A stretch of DNA of 48,188 nucleotides. Source: Desulfovibrionaceae bacterium (lineage in GTDB: Bacteria > Desulfobacterota > Desulfovibrionia > Desulfovibrionales > Desulfovibrionaceae). Where the stretch lies: assembly GCA_009783115.1 (NCBI GenBank), contig WRHT01000001.1:1-48188 (forward strand), in the 5' to 3' direction. The stretch's first letter is position 1. Every line of letters begins with the position of its first letter. Made by a program: the position numbers and the translations under genes. The notes under the pieces are model-generated. The model worked only from the letters and a program-made list of their open reading frames with translations, had not been told where the DNA came from and made no database searches. Shown here one piece after another: positions 37,952-47,057 of the stretch.

Positions 37952-38848
37952 ATGCTCAAGATAGTGGGCATTACCTATCTCCTTACAGCGGCAGCGTTTG
38001 TAACCGGCTATCTGAGCTCCGGCAGGGGCGGATTTTTTGGTCCCAGTTTCGGCGGAATAGCATTAGCTGTTATGGCATTTCCATGTATTGTGCTTGGAGG
38101 AGTTTTTTACATAGCTTTTAACATAAAACAAAACCGCCTGCTTTATATCGCTGGATATTTGGCATTAACGGTAGGGGTTGCCGGAGGTTATTACATAAAA
38201 GACAACTATATAAACCACTATATAGCAAAACGCAGAACTCAACAAAAGCTAGACAAAATCAAACGACAGACTGATTACATAAACAGCGTTATCGAAGATG
38301 ATGTACGCGAAATTTATCCAGACGCTCAGATTTATACAGAATATCCTTCTCCTATTCAATATGCGGTACAGCAAGCTTTTGTAAAATTAAGCGGATATAA
38401 ATATGAAAATCCGCCAAATTTTGATGACGAAATAGCAAAATGGAAAGAAATAAAACAAAAAATACCAACTGATTTTCCATATCCGATTGCTATTCTGTAT
38501 TATTTTGAAAATGCCGAAAATAATTTCGCTGTGCTTTTTTTAGGCGATTTTACTCTGCGTTATAATAACCGATCAACTCTTTCTGAAAAAACCGCGGAAC
38601 AATTAACGCAAATTTTGAAAAATCATCTGGGCAACTATCATACTGGTTTTGAAATAATCTATGATTATACATTTATTGTTTCAATTAAAAATCTTACTAA
38701 CGTCGATGAACCTGCTGAAACAAAGTTATGGCAAAATTTTGTGAGAGAAAATAACATCAATACGGAAATTGTTAATATTTCCGTTAGATATCATATGAAT
38801 GACTCTACTTCTAGAAGGTACGACATAAGTGATAATCGTTGGGATTAA
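37952..38848 (+). CDS. AT-rich membrane protein of unknown function
   Basis: A 298-residue protein with three N-terminal transmembrane helices (to about residue 90), then a 200-residue hydrophilic domain rich in Asn, Ile, Lys and Tyr. No domain is recognised. After about position 38090 the base composition is much lower in GC than the neighbouring genes, and codons such as ATA and AAA are frequent. It starts 3 bases after rfbB, so it was probably inserted here by horizontal transfer. Confidence 0.65.
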   Translation: MLKIVGITYLLTAAAFVTGYLSSGRGGFFGPSFGGIALAVMAFPCIVLGGVFYIAFNIKQNRLLYIAGYLALTVGVAGGYYIKDNYINHYIAKRRTQQKLDKIKRQTDYINSVIEDDVREIYPDAQIYTEYPSPIQYAVQQAFVKLSGYKYENPPNFDDEIAKWKEIKQKIPTDFPYPIAILYYFENAENNFAVLFLGDFTLRYNNRSTLSEKTAEQLTQILKNHLGNYHTGFEIIYDYTFIVSIKNLTNVDEPAETKLWQNFVRENNINTEIVNISVRYHMNDSTSRRYDISDNRWD

Positions 38849-38862
38849 AGTATAGGGCGGCC

Positions 38863-38879
38863 TTGGCATGCTTCCTGCT
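38863..38879 (+). promoter_or_regulatory. Sigma-54 promoter of flgE
   Basis: TTGGCATGCTTCCTGCT has GG and GC exactly 10 bases apart, as in the -24/-12 consensus TGGCAC-N5-TTGC. It lies 55 bases before flgE. Control of hook genes by sigma-54 is well known in polarly flagellated bacteria. Confidence 0.8.
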
Positions 38880-38933
38880 TAATCAGCCCAAACCGGGATA
38901 TCAGGGAAAATTTTTCCTGGGAGGGCTGTTTTT

Positions 38934-40439
38934 ATGATGTCATCCTTATACATAGGCGCCACCGGGCTGGGCACCCTCAGCCGCGGAATGCAGGTGGTCG
39001 GCAATAACCTCGCCAATGTCAGCACCGTGGGCTACAAGCAGTCCTCGGCCGAGTACCAGGATCTTTTCAACAGCATGGTCATGGCCCCGGCCAACCATGT
39101 CACCAATATGTCCCAACTGGGGCACGGCTCACAATTTGTGGCGGCCCGCACACTTTTCAGCATGGGCGGGCTGGAATCCAGCAATACGGTCACGGACTTG
39201 GCCATCAACGGCCACGGCTTCTTCGGCGTGCTCAAGGGCGATAAAATTCTTTACACCAAGGCCGGCAACTTCCGTTTCGACCGGGAAGGCTACCTCCTGG
39301 ATCCCACCGGCTGCAACCTGGTGGGACACAGGATTGTAAACGGCGTTCCTGCAAACGGTTTTGAGCCCATCAAGATCAGTTTCGCCGCCGGTTCAACGGA
39401 CAGCATCTATGCCGCGAGACCCACTTCCGCCGTAAGCATCACCACCCGCTTGGGCGGCATGGAAAACCGCAGCGACCACCCGGACAACCCGGTTTTTTCC
39501 ATGACCGCAGGATGGGATGGCTCCAGAAACCTGCCCTTGTCCAGCGAACAGGCCGGATATTACGATGCCCTGGAAGTTATCGATAGCGCCGGCAACCCCC
39601 AGGAACTGCGCATTTATTACGACTATGTGGGCATGCAGAACGGCGTGCGCTTATACGAATACCTGGTTGGCACAGCCCCCGGTGAAGACGGCTCCGCCAG
39701 GGCCGGCACCCCCGGGGCCGGTCTGCTCATGTGCGGCACCCTGAGTTTCGACAATCGGGGAGAACTCGTCGGCATGACCGCCTTCACCCCCACCGGGAAC
39801 AATCCGGCGGCGGCCGACAACTGGGCCCCAGCCGCCATCCGTGGCGGCAGCCCGCTCATACCGGTCACTTTTGCCGGGGCCGCGCCGCAGAATATCAGCC
39901 TGAATTTCGGCCTGTCCCTCAACCAGGGTTATAACCCGGCCCTGAACAGCCCGGCCGTGGGTGGGAGCAACCCGGAACTTTTTTACAGCGCCTCTCCCGG
40001 CGCGACCAAGACCGTCTATCCCTCGACAGCTTACGGCTCCTCCCCCTATACCACCTATCTGCGCCAAGACGGGGTGCGGGAAGGCTACATGAGCGATCTC
40101 TTCATCAACGATACGGGGTTCGTCACCGCCAGCTATACCAATGGAGAACAACGGGATCTCTACCAGATCAGCCTTTTCCGCTTTGTCAGCAATGACGGCC
40201 TGCGCCGTGAGGGAGCCAACCATTTCTCCGCCACCGACGCCTCCGGGCCGGCGGACGAAGGCATACCTGGAAGCGAAAACTTCGGCGGGCTGCAGTGCTT
40301 CCACATTGAAACCTCCAATGTGGACATGGCTAGGGAATTCACCCATATGATCATCACCCAGCGCGGTTTCCAGGCCAATACCAAGATCATCACCGTATCC
40401 GACGCCATGCTGCAAAGGGCCCTGGAACTCAAACGCTAA
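38934..40439 (+). CDS. flgE: Flagellar hook protein FlgE
   Basis: A 501-residue hook subunit. The N-terminus has the rod/hook signature LYIGATGLGTLSRGMQVVGNNLANVSTVGYKQS (shown in part), then LAINGHGFF. The C-terminus has the matching FHIETSNVDMAREFTHMIITQRGFQANTKII. The centre is variable surface domain. A GGGAGG site precedes the start, and a sigma-54 promoter lies upstream. No other flagellar gene is nearby. Confidence 0.93.
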   Translation: MMSSLYIGATGLGTLSRGMQVVGNNLANVSTVGYKQSSAEYQDLFNSMVMAPANHVTNMSQLGHGSQFVAARTLFSMGGLESSNTVTDLAINGHGFFGVLKGDKILYTKAGNFRFDREGYLLDPTGCNLVGHRIVNGVPANGFEPIKISFAAGSTDSIYAARPTSAVSITTRLGGMENRSDHPDNPVFSMTAGWDGSRNLPLSSEQAGYYDALEVIDSAGNPQELRIYYDYVGMQNGVRLYEYLVGTAPGEDGSARAGTPGAGLLMCGTLSFDNRGELVGMTAFTPTGNNPAAADNWAPAAIRGGSPLIPVTFAGAAPQNISLNFGLSLNQGYNPALNSPAVGGSNPELFYSASPGATKTVYPSTAYGSSPYTTYLRQDGVREGYMSDLFINDTGFVTASYTNGEQRDLYQISLFRFVSNDGLRREGANHFSATDASGPADEGIPGSENFGGLQCFHIETSNVDMAREFTHMIITQRGFQANTKIITVSDAMLQRALELKR

Positions 40440-40527
40440 TCCCGCGAATCCATCAGGACGGTCTTGGCAAAGGCTTCCAGGTGGGTTATAGGGTGGCTCC
40501 CCAAGCCGTTTTCAAGGAGCCTACCCC

Positions 40528-41391
40528 ATGTCCGCGCGGAAAATTCTTTACCTGGAAGCTCAATCCGGCATCAGCGGCGATATGGCCGTGGCCGCCCTGC
40601 TGGATTTGGGCGCGGATCTGGAAAAATTAAAACAGGCCCTGGCCAGCCTGGGGTTGGACGGTTACCGCCTGGAAATAAGCCAGGTCAGCAAATGCGGGCT
40701 CCGGGCCCGCGATTTCAACGTAATCCTTGAAAGAGACGAAAACAAGTCCGGACACGAACATAACGAACCTGGGCGCGCCCATGCCCACGGACACGGCCAC
40801 CTCCATGGATCGGAACATCTGCCCGCCCACCCCTCACGAAGTTTTAAGGATATAGTCCGGATCATCCGGGGATCTGCCATAAGCGCCAATGCCAAGGCCT
40901 TGGCGGAAAAAACCTTCCGGATCCTGGCCGAAGCCGAGGCCGAGGCCCACGGCCTATCCCCGGAAGAAGTGCATTTCCACGAGGTGGGCGCGCTGGATTC
41001 CATCGTGGACATAGTGTCTGCGGCCGTCTGCCTGGACGATCTGGGGGTGGAGGAAACGGTCATCTCCAGGCTGACAGAGGGCCGCGGCCATGTACTCTGC
41101 CGACACGGACTCCTGCCGGTGCCGGCGCCGGCCGTGCTGAACATCGCCCGCGCCCACGACCTTATCCTGCATCTGGTGGAAGAGGATGAGGAAATGGTCA
41201 CCCCCACCGGGGCGGCCATCGCAGCGGCCATGAAGACCCGAGATCGTCCGCCGCCGGGGTTCATTGTTCGCGCCGTAGGACTGGGCGCTGGAAAAAAAGA
41301 CTTCCGCCGGGCCAATATTCTACGGGCCATACTGCTTGAGGAACAGGACGAAAGCGTATATTTTCAGCCGGACGGGAGGCAAGATGCCTAA
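40528..41391 (+). CDS. larC: LarC-family nickel insertion protein, first domain only
   Basis: A 287-residue protein with the LarC1 part of the nickel-pincer cofactor pathway: LEAQSGISGDMAVAALLDLG, VHFHEVGALDSIVDIV, and the ending VTPTGAAIAA ... VGLGAGKKDF. A His-rich insert (HAHGHGHLHGSEH, about residues 88-102) could hold nickel. The usual second domain (LarC2, about 130 residues, CTP-binding) is missing: the protein ends where that domain should start and the next gene is unrelated. larA, larB and larE are not in the window. Confidence 0.82.
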   Translation: MSARKILYLEAQSGISGDMAVAALLDLGADLEKLKQALASLGLDGYRLEISQVSKCGLRARDFNVILERDENKSGHEHNEPGRAHAHGHGHLHGSEHLPAHPSRSFKDIVRIIRGSAISANAKALAEKTFRILAEAEAEAHGLSPEEVHFHEVGALDSIVDIVSAAVCLDDLGVEETVISRLTEGRGHVLCRHGLLPVPAPAVLNIARAHDLILHLVEEDEEMVTPTGAAIAAAMKTRDRPPPGFIVRAVGLGAGKKDFRRANILRAILLEEQDESVYFQPDGRQDA

Positions 41392-42196
41392 ATTCCATAT
41401 TCCGGCCCTATTCCTGCCCCTGTGCCTGGGCCTGTATTCGGTCCCGGCCTACCCGGCCGAAGCGGCGGGAAACACGATGAACAGGCAGGAGCTGCGTTCT
41501 CTGCTTCGCGAACTCCTGAAGGAAGATCCCGGTCTGGTGCTGGATGTATTGCGCGATCACAGCGAATTCGTGCTGGATGTAGCCCAGCAGGGTGCGGATC
41601 TACGCCGGGAGAAAATGCTTCAGGCCCAATGGCGCCAGGATTTGACCAAGCCCAAAAACATCCTGCTGGAAAACCGCCCCACCCTTGGCCCCGCCGAGGC
41701 CCAGGTGACCATCGCCGTCTTTACGGACTTCACCTGCGTATATTGCCAGCAGGCCGAACAGACCATCAAGCGCCTGCTCCAGGTCTATGCCGGCAAAGTC
41801 AGGGTGGTTTATAAATACATGCCCATGCGCAGCCATCCCGGCGCCCTGGAGGCCGCCGAGCTGATGCTGGCGGCCTACCGGATGGACAAACAGAAAAGCT
41901 GGGAAGTCTTCGATACCTTTTTTGCCAACCGGACCAAAATCCTTTCCAATGAAGGGCAGACTTTCATGCGTGCTATAATCACGGAAAAAAGCCTGGATCT
42001 GAATAAACTCCTGACCGAAGCACAGAGCGTCAGCGTCCAGGGACTGCTGGCTGAGGACGAATCTGACGCGAAAACATTGCAATTTGACGGCACTCCTAGC
42101 TTCCTGGTCAACAATCTGGTCATCCGTGGGGCCTTGCAGGAAAACTTTTTCCGCCAAGCCGTGGATCTGGCCTTGGCCGAGGCCGCGAAAAAATAA
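41384..42196 (+). CDS. Periplasmic DsbA/DsbG-type thiol oxidoreductase
   Basis: A 270-residue protein with a signal peptide (cleaved near PAYPAEA), an N-terminal helical dimerisation-like part, and a thioredoxin fold with CVYC in FTDFTCVYCQQAEQ. The cis-Pro loop is GTPSFLV and the C-terminal helix is normal. It would oxidise or reshuffle disulfides in the periplasm. GGAGG precedes the start, which overlaps larC by 8 bases. Confidence 0.87.
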   Translation: MPKFHIPALFLPLCLGLYSVPAYPAEAAGNTMNRQELRSLLRELLKEDPGLVLDVLRDHSEFVLDVAQQGADLRREKMLQAQWRQDLTKPKNILLENRPTLGPAEAQVTIAVFTDFTCVYCQQAEQTIKRLLQVYAGKVRVVYKYMPMRSHPGALEAAELMLAAYRMDKQKSWEVFDTFFANRTKILSNEGQTFMRAIITEKSLDLNKLLTEAQSVSVQGLLAEDESDAKTLQFDGTPSFLVNNLVIRGALQENFFRQAVDLALAEAAKK

Positions 42197-42203
42197 GACG
42201 TTT

Positions 42204-43199
42204 ATGGCAAGATCCCTTACCGGCATAGCCTGCCTCAGCGGGGCGCTGCTCATGTTGTTCATGGCCGGGCCGCCTCCGGCTCCCCCCAACGCCTCAGGCG
42301 CAACCGCGTCCCAGCCCAAGCCTTCCGCGGAGCTCCCCTCTCCCCTTATTCCGAACCAAGCCATGACGGAAAAAGGCTGGCTCCCTCTGCTCCAGAGACT
42401 CCATGACGATAAAATCTACGATCAAGATGTGGGCGAATGGTTCGCCGGCCTGCAGGAGAACTATTCCCCGCGTCCCATGGGTACGAAGGTCGGCGCCATG
42501 TTCAGGAGCCGCTACCAGCCGCCGCTCTTTTCCTTTTTACGCCGTCCGAAAATTCCGCCCAACCTGTACTCCGACACCCTGACCCCGGAAAATATCTCCG
42601 CCTGCCGCGCCTTCCTGCGGGAACACGCAGATCTTTTCCTCAAGGTGGAAAAACGCTATGCCGTGCCCAAGGAAGTCCTGACCGCCCTCCTGCTGGTTGA
42701 AACCCGTCTGGGCAACTTTCTGGGGCAGGACACAGCCATCTGGACCCTGGCCTGCCTCGCGGCCTCGAATGAACCGGAAACCCTCGGAGAACTGAGACCG
42801 CCCACGGCCAACGAAGCCCAGGAAGCCTGGCTGCGCGAACAGCTAAAGAAAAAATCCGACCGGGCCTATAACGAACTCAAGGCCCTCATCACCCATGCCC
42901 GCAAGTACCGGCACAACCCGCTGGAGATGCGGGGATCCAGCGAAGGCGCCCTGGGGCTGTGCCAATTCATGCCCAGCAACATCAGCATGTACGGCGTGGA
43001 TGGGACCGGCAACGGACGTATTGACCTTTTTTCCCTGCCCGACGCCCTGCACAGCGCGGCCAACTTTCTCAAAGTACACGGCTGGAAAAGCAATGCGTCC
43101 AGGGACAGGCGGATACGCACCCTGTGCCGCTATAACCACAGCCGGCTATATGCCAATACCATCCTAACTTTGGCCGAGAGGCTGGCCAAAAAAGAATAG
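42204..43199 (+). CDS. Lytic murein transglycosylase B family
   Basis: A 331-residue periplasmic enzyme with an N-terminal signal (LSGALLMLFMAGPPPA; no clear lipobox) and a MltB domain: VPKEVLTALLLVETRLGNFLGQ, with the catalytic Glu, and EGALGLCQFMPSNISMYGVDG. It cleaves peptidoglycan glycan strands with formation of anhydro ends. It is 7 bases downstream of the DsbA-like gene. Confidence 0.88.
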   Translation: MARSLTGIACLSGALLMLFMAGPPPAPPNASGATASQPKPSAELPSPLIPNQAMTEKGWLPLLQRLHDDKIYDQDVGEWFAGLQENYSPRPMGTKVGAMFRSRYQPPLFSFLRRPKIPPNLYSDTLTPENISACRAFLREHADLFLKVEKRYAVPKEVLTALLLVETRLGNFLGQDTAIWTLACLAASNEPETLGELRPPTANEAQEAWLREQLKKKSDRAYNELKALITHARKYRHNPLEMRGSSEGALGLCQFMPSNISMYGVDGTGNGRIDLFSLPDALHSAANFLKVHGWKSNASRDRRIRTLCRYNHSRLYANTILTLAERLAKKE

Positions 43200-43205
43200 G
43201 CCGTC

Positions 43206-44477
43206 ATGTCAGCCCCAGGCAAATCGCCTCTGCTTCCAAAACATCGCCGGTTCTTCCACGAGACGTCCCTGGGCAAACCACCCGGCCCGGACCTGCGGGA
43301 AGCGCTCGGGCGCGTCCACGAGGCCGTCAGCCTGGCCTTTCCCCTAAAACCCAAGCACCTGCGAGAACTGCCCCTGGCCGTTGAGGAACTTTCCTTACGC
43401 CTGACCGCGGAGCGCGGACAGGGCCGCAAATATTGGGGCAGCCCGCGTCTTACCGGCGCCTATCTCCACTATTTCATGCCCTGGAACCTGCTGCGCCTAG
43501 CCTGGCTGCTCCCCGGCCTTCCCCTGCGCCTGAGGCCGGGTGACCAAGTGCTGGACCTGGGCAGCGGCCCCCTGACCCTGCCCCTAGGTCTGTGGCTGGC
43601 CCGGCCAGAACTGAGAAAAACGGATCTGCGCTTTCTCTGCACGGACGCGGCCCCCCAACCCCTGGCCCTGGGGTTGGATATTTTTCATCGCGTAGCCGGT
43701 CAACCCCGGACGGGCAACGTGGAGGGGATGAACTGGCAACTCCGCACCAAGCGCGGACGCCTGGAAGCGATGAACGCCCGACTCCAAGGGAGAGCACGCC
43801 TGATCACCGTCGGCAACGTGCTCAACGAACTGCCCCAATCCGGAACAGAACGCCTGGAAGAATACCTGGAAAACCTTTTCCTGGATTTGGACCAGAGCCT
43901 GACCCCCGGCGGACAAATTTTCTTACTGGAGCCAGGCACCCGCCTGGGCGGCAAACTCTTGGGTCTTTTGCGCGGTCTGGCCCTGGGGTATGGCTATCTG
44001 GCCGAGGCTCCCTGCACCCACCAGGCCCCCTGCCCCCTAGCTGAAACGAACAAGGCCGGAGGCTGGTGCCATTTCAGCTTCCCCGCCGCCGGGGCTCCGC
44101 CAGCACTTGAAGAACTCAGCCTGGCCGCCGGATTGGGCAAGAGGCAACTGCACCTCTCCTGCCTGCTCCTGCGCAAACCCATCCAAGATCTCGCGGTATC
44201 GGGGATTTCAGGGGGCAAGTCCGGAACCAGGGAAAAATCACTGGAGGTGCGGATTATTTCCGATCCCATCCGCTTACCGGGGCAGGAGGAAACGGCCCGC
44301 TACGTCTGTTCTTCCATGGGCCTGGGGCTGTTGCGCGACGCCGCCGGCATAAAATCCGGGCAGACGGCGCGGGCCACGCTCCTGGAAAATAAGACCAAGG
44401 ACCCCAAGAGCAACGCCTGGAACATGGTGAGACGGATGGATAGAAACGCTGGTAGTGCCTCAGTTTGCAAATTATAA
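43206..44477 (+). CDS. Rsm22-like ribosomal small-subunit methyltransferase
   Basis: A 423-residue protein with the Rsm22 arrangement: N-terminal helices including YWGSPRLTGAYLHYFMPWNL, and the S-adenosylmethionine loop VLDLGSGPLTLPL near residue 118. VGNVLNELPQSG and a later LEPGTRLGG follow, with an end holding Cys residues. Mitochondrial relatives act on the small ribosomal subunit; the bacterial substrate is not established. The C-terminal 60 residues appear variable. Confidence 0.75.
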   Translation: MSAPGKSPLLPKHRRFFHETSLGKPPGPDLREALGRVHEAVSLAFPLKPKHLRELPLAVEELSLRLTAERGQGRKYWGSPRLTGAYLHYFMPWNLLRLAWLLPGLPLRLRPGDQVLDLGSGPLTLPLGLWLARPELRKTDLRFLCTDAAPQPLALGLDIFHRVAGQPRTGNVEGMNWQLRTKRGRLEAMNARLQGRARLITVGNVLNELPQSGTERLEEYLENLFLDLDQSLTPGGQIFLLEPGTRLGGKLLGLLRGLALGYGYLAEAPCTHQAPCPLAETNKAGGWCHFSFPAAGAPPALEELSLAAGLGKRQLHLSCLLLRKPIQDLAVSGISGGKSGTREKSLEVRIISDPIRLPGQEETARYVCSSMGLGLLRDAAGIKSGQTARATLLENKTKDPKSNAWNMVRRMDRNAGSASVCKL

Positions 44478-44534
44478 CCAGCTATTTTGGTAAGTTGTAA
44501 TTCGAACTGGGGCATTATCAAAACGCTTAACTCC

Positions 44535-44563
44535 TGGATTTATGTCAGCCGAAAGATTATAAT
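44535..44563 (+). promoter_or_regulatory. Promoter of the esterase-nitroreductase genes
   Basis: A perfect TATAAT (44558-44563) lies 36 bases before the esterase start, with TGGATT (44535-44540) 17 bases upstream as a partial -35. Confidence 0.55.
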
Positions 44564-44598
44564 GTCCTCTATTAAAAAAAACCAATGAAGGAGAGTCC

Positions 44599-45189
44599 AT
44601 GCGCATAGCCCTGCTGGGTGATTCAATCTGCGCCGGGTACGGGGTACGGCCGGACAAAGCTTGGGCCACTATGCTGGCAAAGGCCCTGGAATACGGACTG
44701 CACAATGACGGTATAAACGGCAGCACCGCCAGGGAAGGTCTCCTGCGGCTACCGGCCCTGCTGGAAACCAGGCCGAATCTGCTGTATGTTCAGTTCGGCC
44801 TGAACGATGCCTGGATGGAACTGCCCGAGTCCGAATACATTCAGACAATGGACCGGATACTGCGCGAATCCCTGAAGGAAAAAGCGCGGAAGGTGATCCT
44901 GGGAACCAACCACTTGGTCTATGTCACCGAGGAGCAAATCCGCGCCGGAGGGACGGCCTACCCGGAAAAAGTGCGCCATTTCAACGCCGCCTTGAGGGCT
45001 CTCCTGAGTCCGCCGGATCCGCGGCTGATCCTGGCGGACATCGAGGCCTGGACCGCCGATTTAGACGTGGTCGAACAGGCCTCCCTGCTGCAATGGGACG
45101 GCGTACACCTTAGCGAAGAGGGCAACGCTTTTTATTTTCAACGTCTGGAGCCGGTGTTCCGGGACATCCTGGACCAATCGGCAACATGA
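44599..45189 (+). CDS. SGNH/GDSL hydrolase
   Basis: A 196-residue lipase/esterase-type enzyme with block I LLGDSICAGYGV (Ser nucleophile near residue 8), block II DGINGSTA (Gly), block III FGLNDAW (Asn) and block V WDGVHLSEEG (Asp and His). It lacks a signal peptide, so it is cytoplasmic. An AAGGAG site lies before the start. The substrate is unknown. Confidence 0.88.
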   Translation: MRIALLGDSICAGYGVRPDKAWATMLAKALEYGLHNDGINGSTAREGLLRLPALLETRPNLLYVQFGLNDAWMELPESEYIQTMDRILRESLKEKARKVILGTNHLVYVTEEQIRAGGTAYPEKVRHFNAALRALLSPPDPRLILADIEAWTADLDVVEQASLLQWDGVHLSEEGNAFYFQRLEPVFRDILDQSAT

Positions 45190-45205
45190 AAAGAGGAGGT
45201 CATAC

Positions 45206-45769
45206 ATGGAACTGCGGCGAGCCATTGAAGAAAGGCGCAGCATTCGTAAATTCACGTCCAAGCCTGTGGAACGCGCCCTGCTGGAGGAACTGCTGAAAAA
45301 ATCCCTATGGGCGCCTTCGGGCATGAACCGCCAGCCCTGGAAATTCGTGGTGGTGGAAGGGGAAACCTTAAACCGCCTGCTCAAACTTTCCGTAAACCTG
45401 GCGGAACACATGGACACGGCTTTGCGGGTTTTTAACGACAAGATGCGCCAGTTCATCAAGGGCTATTTCCGGGACCTGGGCGGCGCGAAAACAGTAGTCG
45501 CCTGCCTCTCCAAGGCGGAAGAAGGTTACCTCGAAGACCACACCAACATGGTCTCCTGTGCGGCCGCGCTCTACAATTTCCTGTTGCTGGCGCACGAAGC
45601 CGGGCTCGCCACCTGTTGGATGACCGGTTACGACGAAGTGGAGAAAGAATTCTTGAATATCCTGGGCGTAAACGGCTATAAGCTTGTCGGGGTCACCCCG
45701 GTGGGCTATGCGGATCAAAACCCGCCCACGCCGCCGCGCAAAAACGAGGATATTGTCTGGCTGTCCTGA
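45206..45769 (+). CDS. Nitroreductase family flavoprotein
   Basis: A 187-residue FMN-binding protein with the family start LRRAIEERRSIRKFTSKPV, the WAPSGMNRQPWKFVVVEG motif, and the end GYADQNPPTPPRKNEDIV. It would reduce nitro groups or quinone-like substrates with NAD(P)H. GAGGAGG lies before the start. A second family member follows directly. Confidence 0.88.
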   Translation: MELRRAIEERRSIRKFTSKPVERALLEELLKKSLWAPSGMNRQPWKFVVVEGETLNRLLKLSVNLAEHMDTALRVFNDKMRQFIKGYFRDLGGAKTVVACLSKAEEGYLEDHTNMVSCAAALYNFLLLAHEAGLATCWMTGYDEVEKEFLNILGVNGYKLVGVTPVGYADQNPPTPPRKNEDIVWLS

Positions 45770-45792
45770 CGGCGGCTTTTATTTTTTTATTT

Positions 45793-46383
45793 ATGGAGGC
45801 GAATATGTTCAAAAAGCTACTCATTACTTTAATTATGCTCCTGATTCCCACGGGTGCGACCCTGGCCGCCGACAACATCAAGCTCCCCCCTCCGGACAAG
45901 GAGGGCGGCATGCCCCTGATGGCCGCGCTCAATGCCCGGAAGACCAACCGGGCCATCAAGCCCGAGGCCCTGCCGGAAAGCGAAATCTCCAACCTGGCCT
46001 GGGCCGCCTGGGGCATCAACCGCGCGGACGGCAAACGCACCACGCCCACGGCCAGAAACGAACAGAAAGTTCAACTTTATGTGGCCCTGGAGAGCGGGGT
46101 TTGGCTGTATAAAGCCGAATCCCATGAACTACAGCAGGTCATGTCCCAGGATCTGCGCGGCAATTTCGGGGGCGCTCCGCTGACCCTGATCTATGCCGCG
46201 ATCGCTGATTCGGAATATTCCGCCATGCATGTGGGGTCTATGTACCAAAATACCGGCCTGTACTGCGCCTCTGCCGGACTGGCCAATGTGGTCAAGGGAT
46301 CAGGCCTGAAAACTCTGGAGGATCTGCCCCTGCCCGCCGGGTACAAGGTCTTCATCGCCCATCCCATCGGCCGCCCCAAGTAG
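45793..46383 (+). CDS. Exported nitroreductase-like protein (SagB/ThcOx type)
   Basis: A 196-residue nitroreductase-fold protein with a clear signal peptide (LITLIMLLIPTGATLA). The fold is shown by MAALNARKTNRAIKPEALPES, ISNLAWAAWGINRADGKRTTPTARN and VGSMYQNTGLYCASAGLANV. Export of a flavin-fold enzyme is unusual unless it travels by Tat after folding. The signal here is of Sec type without a twin arginine. It may act on periplasmic redox carriers. Confidence 0.8.
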   Translation: MEANMFKKLLITLIMLLIPTGATLAADNIKLPPPDKEGGMPLMAALNARKTNRAIKPEALPESEISNLAWAAWGINRADGKRTTPTARNEQKVQLYVALESGVWLYKAESHELQQVMSQDLRGNFGGAPLTLIYAAIADSEYSAMHVGSMYQNTGLYCASAGLANVVKGSGLKTLEDLPLPAGYKVFIAHPIGRPK

Positions 46384-46401
46384 CGGCCTCTTGAAAAACA
46401 A

Positions 46402-46434
46402 GCCGCGGACGCCGCAAAGGTCGGCGCCCGCGGC
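46402..46434 (-). terminator. Terminator of the small lipoprotein gene
   Basis: On the minus strand GCCGCGGGCGCC pairs with GGCGTCCGCGGC (12 bp, one G-T) and is followed by TTGTTTTTC. Confidence 0.85.
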
Positions 46435-46450
46435 GCGGCGCAAGCGCTTT

Positions 46451-46900
46451 CTATTCCACGGAAACATACAAATCGTTGCGATATTTATAAAAAGACATAT
46501 TGTAACGTTTGCCGTTCAGAGATTCCACAGCGAAATAGCGATAATTTTTAAGGTTCTTGATTCTACTGCGGGATACGGTGCCAGTATCGCCCGGACCTTT
46601 CAGGCTGGATGTACCCATAAACCGCCACTGGCCGGTATCGTGATCATGGACGTACACTCTGAAGCTCATATTAGAATCACGGCTGTTGTTATGCAGCTTG
46701 ACAAAGTCCTCCATGCCGCCGGCGCCGCTGTCGTATTTACTGCCGGGAAGGCCGAAGGTGTCCACCACTACCACCGCCCCTTTGCCTTCCTCGTCGCTGA
46801 AGGAAAACTCCGGCTGGGGATAGAGCAAACCACCTGAATACACGCAGGATGCCGCGCCGAATATCGCCAATAAAGCTACAAGCATAAAACAACGCCGCAT
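46451..46900 (-). CDS. Small lipoprotein of unknown function
   Basis: A 149-residue lipoprotein: signal LVALLAIFGAASC, lipidated Cys about residue 19, then a beta-rich domain with VVVVDTFGLPG, FVKLHNNSRDSNMSFRVYVHD and NYRYFAVESLNGKRYNMSFY. No family is recognised. AAGGAGG lies before the start at 46900. It is monocistronic with its own terminator. Confidence 0.75.
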   Translation of the reverse strand: MRRCFMLVALLAIFGAASCVYSGGLLYPQPEFSFSDEEGKGAVVVVDTFGLPGSKYDSGAGGMEDFVKLHNNSRDSNMSFRVYVHDHDTGQWRFMGTSSLKGPGDTGTVSRSRIKNLKNYRYFAVESLNGKRYNMSFYKYRNDLYVSVE

Positions 46901-47057
46901 AGAACTCCTCCTTGGATTTAATAAGCACTCCTGAGCGGAACCATTGTTAATCCGCAGGCCTCTTGTCAAGCGGGAATTATGCTTTTATACTGTCTTCTTT
47001 GTGGATCCGCGAGTCCATGACCCCCATGACCGCGCACCCCCCAACCGGAATAAAACC

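Noticed and set aside
41600..42364. 254-residue minus-strand frame opposite the DsbA-like gene
   Set aside because: The plus strand encodes a thioredoxin-fold protein with signal peptide and CxxC; the minus frame lacks any support.
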